Of a stretch of 64,000 nucleotides of DNA, positions 51,478-60,549 are shown piece by piece. The stretch's first letter is position 1, and every line of letters starts with the position of its first letter. The translations under genes were made by a program, and so were the position numbers. Source of the DNA: Bryobacteraceae bacterium. GTDB taxonomy: Bacteria; Acidobacteriota; Terriglobia; Bryobacterales; Bryobacteraceae. The notes below the pieces were generated by a model that was not told the origin of the DNA, did not search any database, and was given only the letters and a program-made list of their open reading frames with translations. Location of the stretch: assembly GCA_019748195.1 (NCBI GenBank), contig JAIEPW010000029.1, positions 1 through 64,000 of the forward strand. The letters are read 5' to 3'.

Positions 51478-51493
51478 GCCCCGACAAAAGTAC

Positions 51494-51522
51494 TTGACAG
51501 ATCAACTATTGTCTGCTAATCT
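51494..51522 (+). promoter_or_regulatory. consensus promoter of marR overlapped by its predicted operator
   Basis: TTGACA (51494-51499), a 17-bp spacer and TAATCT (51517-51522) form a near-ideal promoter. The GTG start of marR is 6 nt after the -10, so a leaderless transcript is predicted. The operator-like TGACAGATCAACTATTG (51495-51511) overlaps the -35 and matches 13 of 17 bases with a site at 52012. Confidence 0.8.
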
Positions 51523-51528
51523 ATCTTC

Positions 51529-51990
51529 GTGGCCGGCAAGCTCCAGTCCGAGTTGAAGCAGACCAAGCCCTTCGGCTCCAAGGGCCAGGAGGCCATCCTG
51601 GGACTGTGGCGCACCGCCGATCGACTTCGGAGGGTTGCCGCGCGAAAGCTGGAGCCCCACGGCGTCACGCTGCAGCAATACAACATACTCCGCATTCTCC
51701 GGGGGGCGGGGAAGGACGGGATCGCTACACTGGCCATCGGCGAACGCCTGATCGAGGAAACGCCCGGAATCACCCGCCTGCTGGATCGCTTGGAAGCCAA
51801 GCAATGGGTCCTGCGGGAACGCTGTCCGCGGGATCGCCGGCAGGTCCTGTGCTACCTGACGCCGAAGGGACGTGACCTGCTTGCCGGGCTCGATTCCTCG
51901 ATGAGCCGGCTGGACCAGCAGACGCTCTCCATGCTCACCGATGCCGAACTCGATTCGCTGATCGCGATTCTGGACAAGATTCGCGGATAG
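51529..51990 (+). CDS. MarR-family transcriptional regulator
   Basis: This 153-residue winged-helix repressor has the MarR core: helix LWRTADRLRRVAARKLEPHG, then the recognition region GIATLAIGERLIEETPGITR and LLDRLEAKQWVLRERCPRDR, with a beta-wing. It likely binds the shared site near its own promoter and at 52012. The GTG start is fixed by the promoter geometry and the family N-terminus. The effector is unknown. Confidence 0.88.
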   Translation: MAGKLQSELKQTKPFGSKGQEAILGLWRTADRLRRVAARKLEPHGVTLQQYNILRILRGAGKDGIATLAIGERLIEETPGITRLLDRLEAKQWVLRERCPRDRRQVLCYLTPKGRDLLAGLDSSMSRLDQQTLSMLTDAELDSLIAILDKIRG

Positions 51991-52011
51991 CGCTATTTCG
52001 GCTTCAACAAC

Positions 52012-52028
52012 TGATATATCAACCACTG
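52012..52028 (+). promoter_or_regulatory. second predicted MarR operator, before the SnoaL-like gene
   Basis: TGATATATCAACCACTG matches the marR-promoter site (51495-51511) at 13 of 17 positions, keeping TGA, ATCAAC and the final TG. The core TGATATATCA is a perfect palindrome. It lies 21 bases before the next ATG. Confidence 0.55.
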
Positions 52029-52049
52029 ACCAATAAAGGAACACGAAAC

Positions 52050-52400
52050 ATGACCGCCACTCTGGACAAGCAACTGAACGATCTGATCCTTTCCGGCAAG
52101 GCGATGGAAGCCTTCGACGGCTTCTACGCGGACGATGTCGTGATGCAGGAGAACGCCGCCGCGCCGATGACCGGCAAGGCGCCTAACCGTGCTCGTGAGG
52201 AGCAGTTCTTCGCATCAATCGAGGAGTTTTACGCCAACCGGCTGCTTTCGAGCGCGGTCGACGGCGACGTTTCCTTCTCCGAGTGGGAATGGGAATTGAA
52301 GTTTCGCGGCGGCCCGCGCGTGACCATGAACCAGGTAGCCGTGCGGCGGTGGAACGGCGGCAAAGTCACTCACGAGCGCTTCTACTACAACAAGGGTTGA
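52050..52400 (+). CDS. SnoaL-like / nuclear-transport-factor-2-fold protein
   Basis: This 116-residue alpha+beta-barrel protein matches the SnoaL-like family: a helical start (LDKQLNDLILSGKAMEAF) and FYADDVVMQENAAAPMTGKA, then FRGGPRVTMNQVAVRRWNGG near the end. Such proteins are small isomerases, hydrolases or unknown. It starts with a ribosome-binding AAAGGA. The adjacent operator suggests control by the upstream MarR protein. Confidence 0.7.
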   Translation: MTATLDKQLNDLILSGKAMEAFDGFYADDVVMQENAAAPMTGKAPNRAREEQFFASIEEFYANRLLSSAVDGDVSFSEWEWELKFRGGPRVTMNQVAVRRWNGGKVTHERFYYNKG

Positions 52401-52419
52401 TTCCGGGGAAGCGCCGGCC

Positions 52420-53688
52420 TCAAGGCGAGGGGCCGGCGCGCTCCACGCGCAGTCGCATCCCGTCCACGCCAGTCACACGCACTTGCGTTCCCGCCGGTAG
52501 GGGCAAGGCTGCCTCGGCATCCCAATACTCGCCGCGGATAAACACCTTGCCCGCCGGGTTCAAGTCGGAATACGCCTCTCCGATCTGATTCACCATGCCG
52601 GCCTCCGCGGTGATGGACTTGTTGCGCCGCGCCTTCATCACCAGCGACAGCAAGAACATCGTGATCAGGGAGAAGGGAACCGCCACCGCCAGGGCGGTCT
52701 TCCACTGAATCCGGAGTTCCGGAGGACCCTCGATCAACAGCACCGCGCCCAGCACCATGGCCACCGCGCCGCCCGCTCCCAGGATGCCGTGCGAGGCGTA
52801 TTTCGCCTCCAGCACAAACAGAGCCACGGACAGCACCAGCAGCGCGACGCCCAGCGCATTGATGGGCAACACGCTGAGCGCCGACAGGCCAAGCAGCAGC
52901 GCGATGGCGCCCACAACCCCAGGCAGCACCAACCCCGGCGACGTGAACTCGGCATATAGGCCGAGAATCCCCAGCACCAGGAGCACGAATCCCGCGTTCG
53001 GGTCGGCGACGCGCGAAACGATCTTCTCCCTCATGCTGAGCTCGAAGCGGACTACCTCCGGCTTCTGCAGGCGGAAGCGCCCGGTGCTTCCATCCCAGCG
53101 GCGGACCGGCGTGCCGTTCAGGGTCCGAAGCAGTTCGGCCTCGCTGGAGGCGATCCACTCGATCAGATTCTGCTCCTTGGCTTCCTTCTCCGTGAATGCC
53201 ACCGCTTCCCGCACGGTCTTCTCGGCGACTTCGGCATTTCGACCGCGCTTGGAAACCAGGCTCCGCAGGAACGCGGCGGTATCGTTCTCCACCTTCCGGC
53301 GCAGAACCGGATCCATCTGCTGGCCCATGAGCACGGGTGACGCCGAGCCGGTATTGGTGCCCGGCGCCATCGCCGCGACATCCGCCGCCTGCAGGAGGAA
53401 AAACCCAGCCGACGACGCCCGTGCGCCTCCGGGTCCCACCCAGGCGATTACCGGAACCGGGGACGCGATCAGCTTTTCGCAGATGGCGCGGGTGGCGTCT
53501 GACAGGCCGCCCGGCGTGTTCAGGCGCAGCAGCAACGCCTCGGCGTTTTCCTGCCTGGCCGATTCAATAGCCCGGCTCAGGATTTCCACGGTGATGGGAT
53601 GGATGACGCCGTCAACATCCACCGCGAGCACGCGCTCGCCGGTCACCTGCGCCGCGGCGAGAACCCCCAGGAGAAGAAGGCGACTCAT
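52420..53688 (-). CDS. NfeD-type membrane-bound ClpP-class serine protease
   Basis: This 422-residue protein has a signal peptide, a ClpP/SppA-like protease domain (about 20-210) with the serine in GGARASSAGFFLL, then several membrane helices (about 245-360). A C-terminal OB-fold NfeD domain (VNQIGEAYSDLNPAGKVFIR) ends it. This is the long NfeD architecture, normally paired with a stomatin/flotillin-type gene that is not present here. It is thought to act in membrane quality control. Confidence 0.87.
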   Translation of the reverse strand: MSRLLLLGVLAAAQVTGERVLAVDVDGVIHPITVEILSRAIESARQENAEALLLRLNTPGGLSDATRAICEKLIASPVPVIAWVGPGGARASSAGFFLLQAADVAAMAPGTNTGSASPVLMGQQMDPVLRRKVENDTAAFLRSLVSKRGRNAEVAEKTVREAVAFTEKEAKEQNLIEWIASSEAELLRTLNGTPVRRWDGSTGRFRLQKPEVVRFELSMREKIVSRVADPNAGFVLLVLGILGLYAEFTSPGLVLPGVVGAIALLLGLSALSVLPINALGVALLVLSVALFVLEAKYASHGILGAGGAVAMVLGAVLLIEGPPELRIQWKTALAVAVPFSLITMFLLSLVMKARRNKSITAEAGMVNQIGEAYSDLNPAGKVFIRGEYWDAEAALPLPAGTQVRVTGVDGMRLRVERAGPSP

Positions 53689-53726
53689 GCGACCTCCTCC
53701 TCCCAGGGTAGCGGGTCATGCGGCAG

Positions 53727-54737
53727 TCAAGAGGTGCGGCGGTGGGAAGTGAACAGGGCAACCACCGCCAGCCCGGCCCCGACGGCGATCGCCGCCGTGC
53801 TCACCGGCATCCGCGCGGCGGCACTGTACCAACTGCGCTCGAATACATGACCCTCATAGGCGCCACGCTCCCGCAAGTCCTCGGACGGCTGGTAAAGGCT
53901 GTCCTCTCGCTCCTGCGCGAAGCTTTCCTTCTTTTGCTGGTTGAACAGCGACCGCTCCATGTAATGGTCCGTCAAACGCGGGGACAGTTTTTCCATGGTG
54001 GAAATCAGCTTCGCCGAGCCTCCCACCGTCAGGTCCCGCACCGGATTCTCCGCCGCGTGCAGGATCGCGTCGGCAACCAACTGCGGGGTGTATACGGGCG
54101 CTGGCAGATTCGGCTCCTGATCCATGTAATTTCGCGCATGCTGCGGGAACGGCGTATCGATGGACGCGGGCTGCACCAGCGTTACCGACACGGGCGCGCC
54201 CTCCTGTTCCAGCTCCATCCGCAGCGTGTCGGTGTAGGCCTTCACGGCGGCCTTGGAGGCCGAGTACGCCCCTTGAAGCGGAAAAGCGCGATCCGACACG
54301 ACGCTGCCCACATTGATCAGGGCTCCGCCGCGCTCCCGCAGATGCTCCAGCGCGACCCGCGATCCCTGCACGACGCCCCAGAAGTTGGTCTCGAACAGCC
54401 GCCGCTGATCCTCCACCGGGACATCCAGCGACCGCCCGTAGATGGAAACCCCCGCGTTGTTAACCCAGGTATCGAAGCCGCCGAAGCGCCACCGCGCAAC
54501 CTCCGCGACCTTGCGAACTTCGCCCTCGCGCCCGACGTCGGCGACCACGCACTCCACCTGGGAGCCGGCCGCGTGAAGCTCCTGCTCGATTTGCCGTAGC
54601 GCGTTCTCACTTCGGCCAGCCAGCACCACCTTCGCTCCCGCCCGCGCCGCTGCCCGCGCGGTCGCCAGGCCGATACCGCTGGTGGCGCCCGTAATGACCA
54701 GCACCTGATCCCCTATATGCTTGAGAACAATATTCAT
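53727..54737 (-). CDS. SDR-family oxidoreductase with C-terminal membrane anchor
   Basis: This 336-residue short-chain dehydrogenase has the Rossmann glycine loop VITGATSGIG, a catalytic serine in INVGSVVSD and YSASKAAVKAY for Tyr/Lys. After the 250-residue SDR core, a charged tail and a final hydrophobic segment (TAAIAVGAGLAVVALF) likely anchor it in the membrane. The start at 54737 is preceded by GGAGG. The function is unknown; relatives reduce sugars, steroids or fatty acyl compounds. The gene diverges from the YihY-type gene. Confidence 0.85.
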   Translation of the reverse strand: MNIVLKHIGDQVLVITGATSGIGLATARAAARAGAKVVLAGRSENALRQIEQELHAAGSQVECVVADVGREGEVRKVAEVARWRFGGFDTWVNNAGVSIYGRSLDVPVEDQRRLFETNFWGVVQGSRVALEHLRERGGALINVGSVVSDRAFPLQGAYSASKAAVKAYTDTLRMELEQEGAPVSVTLVQPASIDTPFPQHARNYMDQEPNLPAPVYTPQLVADAILHAAENPVRDLTVGGSAKLISTMEKLSPRLTDHYMERSLFNQQKKESFAQEREDSLYQPSEDLRERGAYEGHVFERSWYSAAARMPVSTAAIAVGAGLAVVALFTSHRRTS

Positions 54738-54852
54738 AATTGCGATACCTCCTAAGGTGCGAATACTCTGGATGGACATTGGCTTACCGATGGGCGTTTC
54801 ATCCACGGATCGATTTCCGCGCGGCAACCCGATTGCAGCATTAGATCAGATC

Positions 54853-55731
54853 ATGTTTCGGGAACTCTATTCGATGTTGAAAGCCGCTATCGCCGACTGG
54901 TCAGACGACGAATCGCCCCGTTTGGGTGCGGCGCTGGCCTACTACACGCTGTTCTCACTGGCCCCGCTGCTGGTGATCATCATCGGTATCGCCAGTTGGG
55001 TGCTGGGTAGCGAAGAAGCAAAACGAAGCGTAATCACCGAGGTTTCCAACCTGGCAGGGCCGCAGGTGGGGGAGACCGTACGGGATATCGTGGAACATGC
55101 CAACAAGCAGCGTGCCGGCCTGATCGGCGCAGCCGTGGGCTTTGTCACACTCCTGATCGGCGCGTCCGGCGCTTTCGTGGAACTGCAGACCGCGCTGAAT
55201 CGCATCTGGGAGGCGCCCGACCCGCCGAAACAGGGGTGGCTCGCTACCGTCAAGCAGCGCGGATTCGCGTTCCTCCTGGTGCTCGCGGCCGGATTTCTGC
55301 TGCTGCTTTCAGTGGCTCTCACCACGGCGCTCGCCGCCGCGGGGAAGTTCGTGGAGCCGATTCTTCCTGCCCCTGAGTTTTTGTTGCACGCCCTCAATGT
55401 TGTGGTCTCCGTTGCCGTGCTGACCCTGGTGTTCGCGCTGATCTACCGCTATATTCCAGATGTCGAGATCGCGTGGGGCGACGTCTGGCTCGGCGCGGCC
55501 TTCACGGCGGCGCTGTTTACCGTCGGCAAGACCCTCATCTCCATGTACCTGGGCATGAGCGGAATGACCTCGGCTTTCGGAGCGGCGGGAAGCGTGATCG
55601 CGCTGCTGGTGTGGATCTACTACTCCACGTTGATCTTCTTCTTTGGCGCCGAATTCACGCAGGTGTATGCCTGCGAGAAAGGCTCGAAGAGTCTGAGCTG
55701 CGGCAAAGCACCCACGGAACAGCCGGCCTGA
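54853..55731 (+). CDS. YihY/virulence-factor BrkB-family membrane protein
   Basis: This 292-residue protein has about six membrane helices and the family opening SPRLGAALAYYTLFSLAPLL. LIGASGAFVELQTALNRIWE and YIPDVEIAWGDVWLGAAFTA follow, also typical. Such proteins were once called RNase BN in error; the actual role is unknown, possibly as an envelope or transport protein. The ATG at 54853 is chosen because the family match begins a few residues after it. Upstream codons belong to the divergent promoter region. Confidence 0.85.
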   Translation: MFRELYSMLKAAIADWSDDESPRLGAALAYYTLFSLAPLLVIIIGIASWVLGSEEAKRSVITEVSNLAGPQVGETVRDIVEHANKQRAGLIGAAVGFVTLLIGASGAFVELQTALNRIWEAPDPPKQGWLATVKQRGFAFLLVLAAGFLLLLSVALTTALAAAGKFVEPILPAPEFLLHALNVVVSVAVLTLVFALIYRYIPDVEIAWGDVWLGAAFTAALFTVGKTLISMYLGMSGMTSAFGAAGSVIALLVWIYYSTLIFFFGAEFTQVYACEKGSKSLSCGKAPTEQPA

Positions 55732-55781
55732 GGCGCCGTTTCCGCCGAAACCGATCGCTGGCCGCAATCATCTGACCAGAC

Positions 55782-56261
55782 ATGCAATTCTTGACGGCGG
55801 TGATCTCGGCGGTACTGACGTTGGCTCCCGAAGGCCTTTCCACGCCCGAGTTGAGGTTGGACCTGCTGGGAGCGCCCCTCGCCAAGCTCAGCGCCGCCGA
55901 CAGGCGCGTGCTCGATGAAGCCGTCGGGCTCATCCGGAAGGGCGATCATACCTTGGCGCTCGCCCGGCTCTCGGCGCTCAAGAACGGCAATCCGAACAAT
56001 GGCGCGCTCCGCGTGGTCGCTTCCTATGCGTTGCTGCAGGCCGGCAATCTGCTCGGCGCCTTCGATGAGGCCCGGAAAGCCGACAGCCGCGAAAATACCA
56101 GCGGCTATATTTGCCTGTTCCTGGGCAAGGTGGCGCTGCTCACGGGGAACACCGCCGCCTGCGATCGCGAACTGAAGCATCTGGCCAATTCCAGCGAACT
56201 GGCTCGTGAGGTTTCCGAACTGCGGCGGGAGCGGCAGACGGTGTCACCCGTCCGGAAGTAA
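55782..56261 (+). CDS. TPR-like helical protein, possibly secreted, 159 aa
   Basis: This small protein is predicted to be all-helical. The N-terminal segment (MQFLTAVISAVLTLAPEG) could be a signal or anchor. Residues about 47-125 show TPR-like spacing (GLIRKGDHTLALARLSALKN and GALRVVASYALLQAGNLLGA). No catalytic motif is visible. It may mediate protein interactions. It lies 50 bases after the YihY-type gene on the same strand. Confidence 0.55.
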   Translation: MQFLTAVISAVLTLAPEGLSTPELRLDLLGAPLAKLSAADRRVLDEAVGLIRKGDHTLALARLSALKNGNPNNGALRVVASYALLQAGNLLGAFDEARKADSRENTSGYICLFLGKVALLTGNTAACDRELKHLANSSELAREVSELRRERQTVSPVRK

Positions 56262-56292
56262 AAAAGGCAGGCTCTCTTGTGGAAAGCCTGCC
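56260..56292 (-). terminator. intrinsic terminator of the TIGR03437 repeat gene
   Basis: On the minus strand GGCAGGCT / AGCCTGCC forms a stem with an 11-base loop, followed by six T residues. It lies just after the stop at 56320. Confidence 0.85.
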
Positions 56293-56319
56293 GTAGGTGA
56301 GCACTCGACCGGAGAAAAC

Positions 56320-58818
56320 TCAGTTCTGAAGCGGCAGGATGCCGGGATTCGAGAATTTTCCGTTTACCCGCACGATGATGGGCGCGATGGTCCCCGTGGG
56401 AATCGTAGCGGGCAGGCGGAACAGGATGGTCTGGGTTCCCACCAGCCCCTCGGCAGCTCCGGCAAACACCGGTTCCACCACCGCATCCGCCACCAGGACC
56501 TCCACCTTGTCGGCCAGAGTGTACTGTTGCGCGTCCGTGATCTGGAAACCATCCACTGCCCGCCGGGTGTAAGGTCCAAGTCCGTTGGCGTAGATGCGGA
56601 TCAACTCGCCGCGCCGCGCCGGGCGCTGCGGTGTCACTTGAGATCCGTCCTCCCGCAAGGCGAGCAGGATCTGCCGGCCGTCCGGCATTTGACTCGAGTA
56701 CAGCCCCGGAGCGTTGCGCGCAACCTTGAATTCGCCTGTCACGTCCGCTAGTCCCTGCCGTTGAATGCGGAGCCTGTAATCGCCGTCGGCGAGGTCGGAG
56801 CTCAGTTGCGCGTTGATCTGCTCCTGCGAAACGTAGAGCAAGGGCAGCCACCGGCCTTCGACTTCCACCGCGGTACCGGCGATCGACTGCTGCAGCGGGT
56901 TCGACCTTCCCGGCTCCAGGCGCGGAGCGAGATCCTCGCCGAAAATGGAGATGATGGAACCCGGAGCAACCGCTTTCTCCGGAGTCTCACCCACCGCGTT
57001 GCGGGTCACGGCCGGCGGAATGAAGGGTACCTTGTCCATGCCCGCGACCACCACCCGGGCAAGCGACATCCGTACCACGCCGCTGGGCGAGGTGCCTTGC
57101 AAATCCCCCGTGAAGCGGCGGAATTTCCAACCCTGGCGCGCTTCCGCCGTTACCGTGACTTCCTGATTCAGCGGGTAGAAGCGGTCCGGGCTGGGAGGAT
57201 CCAGCTTGAAGGTGACGCCTTCCTCCGGGTCTCCGATCGTGATCAGCCGGAACGCGGTGCGGTACGTGGCGACAAACTCCGCCACGCCGTCGCTGAACCG
57301 GTAGTTCTGCGTGGCCGTGCTGCTGTCGGACCAGGACACGAACTCGTTACGCTGATCCTCGGAAACCGATTGCCGCATGGGCGCCAGGAAGCTGACTTCA
57401 GTCCCCGCCCGGCGGTCGATCACGCACGGCGCCGTGCAATCGGCGCCGTCCACCACCAGGCGCAGTCCCGGCGGATTAGTCTTCACCGTTACCTGACCCA
57501 GCAGCTCAAAACGTGCCGCGAGGTCAAACACTGCGTCGGGCGTGTTCGGAATCGTAATCTCCTGTGTCCGGGATCCCCCGTTCGACCAGCTCACGAACGC
57601 CCACCGGCGCCCCCGGGAGTCCACGGCGATTTCCGGGGCGGCCACCATCTGTTTGGAATTGGGCGCCCAAACGAAATTGTGGCCCGGCCAGTTATCCTTG
57701 CCATTGATGGTCAGCTTCAAGCCCGCCGGCTCAGTCCGGATCGTGGAGCGGATACCCCGAACAAACTTCGCGGTGATGATGGTCGGGTTCGAGATGTCCC
57801 AATCCGCTACCAGCGTGCCGTTCTGCCCCAGCCCATTGCTGAACCCATCGAATACCCAATCGGCCCGCCCGTTGCGGTCCACCTGCGGCGACGGAGCTCC
57901 CACCAGGTGGGAAGAGCCGGGAATGAAGTCGAACTCGCCGTAACACAGCGGCGCGAGTCCCGGAGGAGCGTTCACCGGAAGCCGCCGGTAGTCGGGTTCG
58001 CACGCGTCGGCGCCCGGCTGAGGTCCCGTAGGGTTGTCGATGGTCCGGTCCACGGAACTCGTGGGCGTCTCGGTCCGGTCGATAGTCACCTTCAATCCTG
58101 GAGGATCGGTGAGGAACTTGACCCGCTTGCCGCGCTCAAAGTGCGCCGCCAGCGTGATCGGGCTGTCAATGCGAAGACTTAGGAGGTAAGGAACCGGCGG
58201 CCGCCCCGAATACGACCACCCGGTGAACACGAAGCCGGGGAAAGGGAAGGCATTCAGCCGGTACTCGTTTTCGGTCAACCAGATCCGCTGGTTTCCGTTT
58301 ACGTAGCAGTTGGGCTCGATCCAGGCGATGCCGGCCAGAAACTGCGGTCCCGGCTCACCCGGCGCGCTACCCCCACCCGTTAATGCGCCGCAAAGGACCG
58401 GAGTCAGTTCCGTGTTCAACTGCGGGTTGCCGAGAATCTGAAAGTTGATTCGAAAATGACGTTCCGTCATCGCGGTCAGCGAGGTCAGGTTCGGGTTGGC
58501 CGTGATCACCTGCACGTTATCGCACGTCGGGATCAGCAGACTGCGGCTGTCCTGCCAGCCGCCAAAGAAGTAGCGATAGTTCAGGTCTACGCTCCCCTGG
58601 TAGCCGTTGCACCCCGTCCCCTCCGTTAGCGGGAACTCCAGCACGTGCCGCGAGCCGACGGGCCAGGAGAACGTCGTCGCATTCATATACAACTGCCCGT
58701 CGACGTAAAATCGAGCCCCCTCGGGACTTGTCGAAATCCGGGTGCTTACGATCGTTTGCTGCGCCGAAAGGGACCCGGCAGCTATCGCCGCCATCAGTGC
58801 CAGTCCAAGTCGTTTCAT
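56320..58818 (-). CDS. secreted beta-repeat protein with TIGR03437 C-terminal domain
   Basis: An 832-residue secreted protein (signal 1-18). Residues about 20-600 are made of repeated beta-sandwich modules with PEGA-like stretches (STSPEGARFYVDG, LTDPPGLKVTIDR, RTEPAGLKLTINGK, KTNPPGLRLVVDGA) separated by tryptophan-rich FxGWS segments. This suggests an extracellular adhesin or wall-associated role. The final 210 residues are the TIGR03437 domain (PGSIISIFGEDLAPRLEPG and ISQEQINAQL-like signature near residue 660). I chose the ATG at 58818 because the signal peptide starts there. Function unknown. Confidence 0.75.
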   Translation of the reverse strand: MKRLGLALMAAIAAGSLSAQQTIVSTRISTSPEGARFYVDGQLYMNATTFSWPVGSRHVLEFPLTEGTGCNGYQGSVDLNYRYFFGGWQDSRSLLIPTCDNVQVITANPNLTSLTAMTERHFRINFQILGNPQLNTELTPVLCGALTGGGSAPGEPGPQFLAGIAWIEPNCYVNGNQRIWLTENEYRLNAFPFPGFVFTGWSYSGRPPVPYLLSLRIDSPITLAAHFERGKRVKFLTDPPGLKVTIDRTETPTSSVDRTIDNPTGPQPGADACEPDYRRLPVNAPPGLAPLCYGEFDFIPGSSHLVGAPSPQVDRNGRADWVFDGFSNGLGQNGTLVADWDISNPTIITAKFVRGIRSTIRTEPAGLKLTINGKDNWPGHNFVWAPNSKQMVAAPEIAVDSRGRRWAFVSWSNGGSRTQEITIPNTPDAVFDLAARFELLGQVTVKTNPPGLRLVVDGADCTAPCVIDRRAGTEVSFLAPMRQSVSEDQRNEFVSWSDSSTATQNYRFSDGVAEFVATYRTAFRLITIGDPEEGVTFKLDPPSPDRFYPLNQEVTVTAEARQGWKFRRFTGDLQGTSPSGVVRMSLARVVVAGMDKVPFIPPAVTRNAVGETPEKAVAPGSIISIFGEDLAPRLEPGRSNPLQQSIAGTAVEVEGRWLPLLYVSQEQINAQLSSDLADGDYRLRIQRQGLADVTGEFKVARNAPGLYSSQMPDGRQILLALREDGSQVTPQRPARRGELIRIYANGLGPYTRRAVDGFQITDAQQYTLADKVEVLVADAVVEPVFAGAAEGLVGTQTILFRLPATIPTGTIAPIIVRVNGKFSNPGILPLQN

Positions 58819-58924
58819 ATGATGCCGATACCCCAGGTGTAGAACTTCAGGAACTCCAGTCCTAGCGTTAGATCGGCAGGGGAGCGTGCGACCTTTAGCC
58901 GGGCCTCGGGTCGCATCCGGACGC

Positions 58925-58963
58925 AAAAAAACCCGGCGGCAACCCCTTTCGGATCGCCGCCGG
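58925..58963 (-). terminator. intrinsic terminator of the second cytochrome-monooxygenase
   Basis: On the minus strand CCGGCGGC / GCCGCCGG forms a strong stem with a 15-base loop, followed by a G and a run of T residues. It lies about 33 bases after the stop at 58996. Confidence 0.85.
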
Positions 58964-58995
58964 CGTATTTCTGCGAAGAACTGGCTTAGGGCTTT

Positions 58996-60357
<1,362 letters not shown>

Positions 60358-60549
60358 ATCGCACCTCCTCATCCGCCCGTTGGCCCAACCCGGCGGACAC
60401 TGCTGCCTAAATCATACATCCGCCGCATCGCGCTGAGGTTAAAGGATTGTCAAGGTGTTGACCCTAAAATTCGCATCGAGAAACTGCGATTTGTGTGCTA
60501 TCCTGCTCACACTGTTGGGCTTGAATCTCACGTTAAGGGAACAATCACA

